From: Azospirillum brasilense | GTDB taxonomy: Bacteria; Pseudomonadota; Alphaproteobacteria; Azospirillales; Azospirillaceae | Assembly (NCBI RefSeq): GCF_003349955.1 | Contig: NZ_QLKQ01000002.1 | Location: 140,000 to 203,999, forward strand | Direction of reading: 5' to 3' | DNA: 64,000 bases | In this document: piece by piece, positions 63,889 through 64,000 of the stretch | Numbering within the stretch: the first letter of the stretch is position 1 | Layout: each line of letters begins with the position of its first letter | The notes under the pieces: generated by a model | Told to the model about the DNA's origin: nothing | The model's database searches: none | The model's input: only the letters and a program-made list of their open reading frames with translations | Translations under genes and position numbers: made by a program

Positions 63889-63986
63889 GCCCCCACCCCG
63901 GCCCTCCCCCGCTTCGCAGGGGAGGGAGATTTTGGCGAAGCGGCAGTCCCCTCCCCTGCGAAGCGGGGGAGGGTCAGGGTGGGGGC
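63889..63986. repeat. Palindromic intergenic repeat, copy 2
   Basis: Two arms of 38 bases (63889-63926 and 63949-63986) pair at 36 positions around a 22-base spacer. It follows the Crp-type gene by 13 bases. Sequence and layout match copy 1 at 61177-61279, marking a genome-wide repeat family. Confidence 0.85.
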
Positions 63987-64000
63987 ACCACGCAACCACT

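Overview
The window is GC-rich alphaproteobacterial chromosome, most like Azospirillum or a close Rhodospirillales relative. Grounds: strong GC third-position bias (which also creates very long antisense open frames), a DctPQM TRAP operon with DctS/DctR, PAS and cache-type kinases, HEPN/MNT and ParE toxin-antitoxin pairs, MlaA/MlaC, and two pentapeptide-repeat proteins sharing a His-x-x-Trp module. This placement is by gene content, not by a database search. I saw no rRNA, tRNA, CRISPR array or insertion sequence.

Layout. 1-7.5 kb: 5'-truncated pentapeptide protein, exported rubredoxin, Lrp regulator with LysE exporter, a 42-residue membrane protein, patatin lipase, RlmM-like methyltransferase, exported alpha/beta hydrolase, Fur-box-preceded bfd, and a 579-base AT-rich gap. 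7.5-15.4 kb: kinase, dctR and dctS on the minus strand, divergent from dctPQM, which ends in a strong intrinsic terminator. 15.4-24 kb: PhnA-like protein, chemoreceptor with a periplasmic binding protein, molybdopterin oxidoreductase, nitronate monooxygenase, diguanylate cyclase, exported pentapeptide protein, thioesterase. 24-30.2 kb: methionine operon (ArsR-methyltransferase fusion, metF, DUF29, metH) behind a perfect 16-bp palindrome. 30.5-40 kb: mlaA, mlaC, pentapeptide-PilZ fusion, ettA, YaiI family, a membrane PAS/exonuclease-like pseudoenzyme, a lectin-like secreted protein, a TadG-like fragment, bfr. 40.2-52.4 kb: glycogen/trehalose block (treS-mak, glgB, glgX, receiver protein, malQ) interrupted by an mntA-hepT pair whose hepT has an in-frame stop. 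52.6-55.4 kb: a protein with a beta-gamma-crystallin-like N-terminus and an aerolysin-like C-terminus, bacteriohemerythrin, GNAT. 55.5-57.6 kb: cysQ, DUF455, ParE/antitoxin. 57.6-62.9 kb: five-gene acyl-CoA operon resembling the levulinate/4-hydroxyacid (lva) pathway. 63.2-63.9 kb: Crp-family regulator. Two members of a palindromic intergenic repeat family lie at 61.2 and 63.9 kb.

How it works together: C4-dicarboxylate sensing and uptake, one-carbon/methionine metabolism under an ArsR-type repressor, glycogen and trehalose storage, iron handling (bfd, bfr, Fur site), outer-membrane lipid asymmetry (Mla), and probable 4-hydroxyacyl-CoA catabolism. The most novel items are the crystallin/aerolysin-like protein, the catalytically dead exonuclease sensor, the pentapeptide-PilZ fusion, the broken hepT inside the glycogen block and the exported Cys-x4-Cys rubredoxin. 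All assignments are by reading motifs and need homology searches for confirmation.
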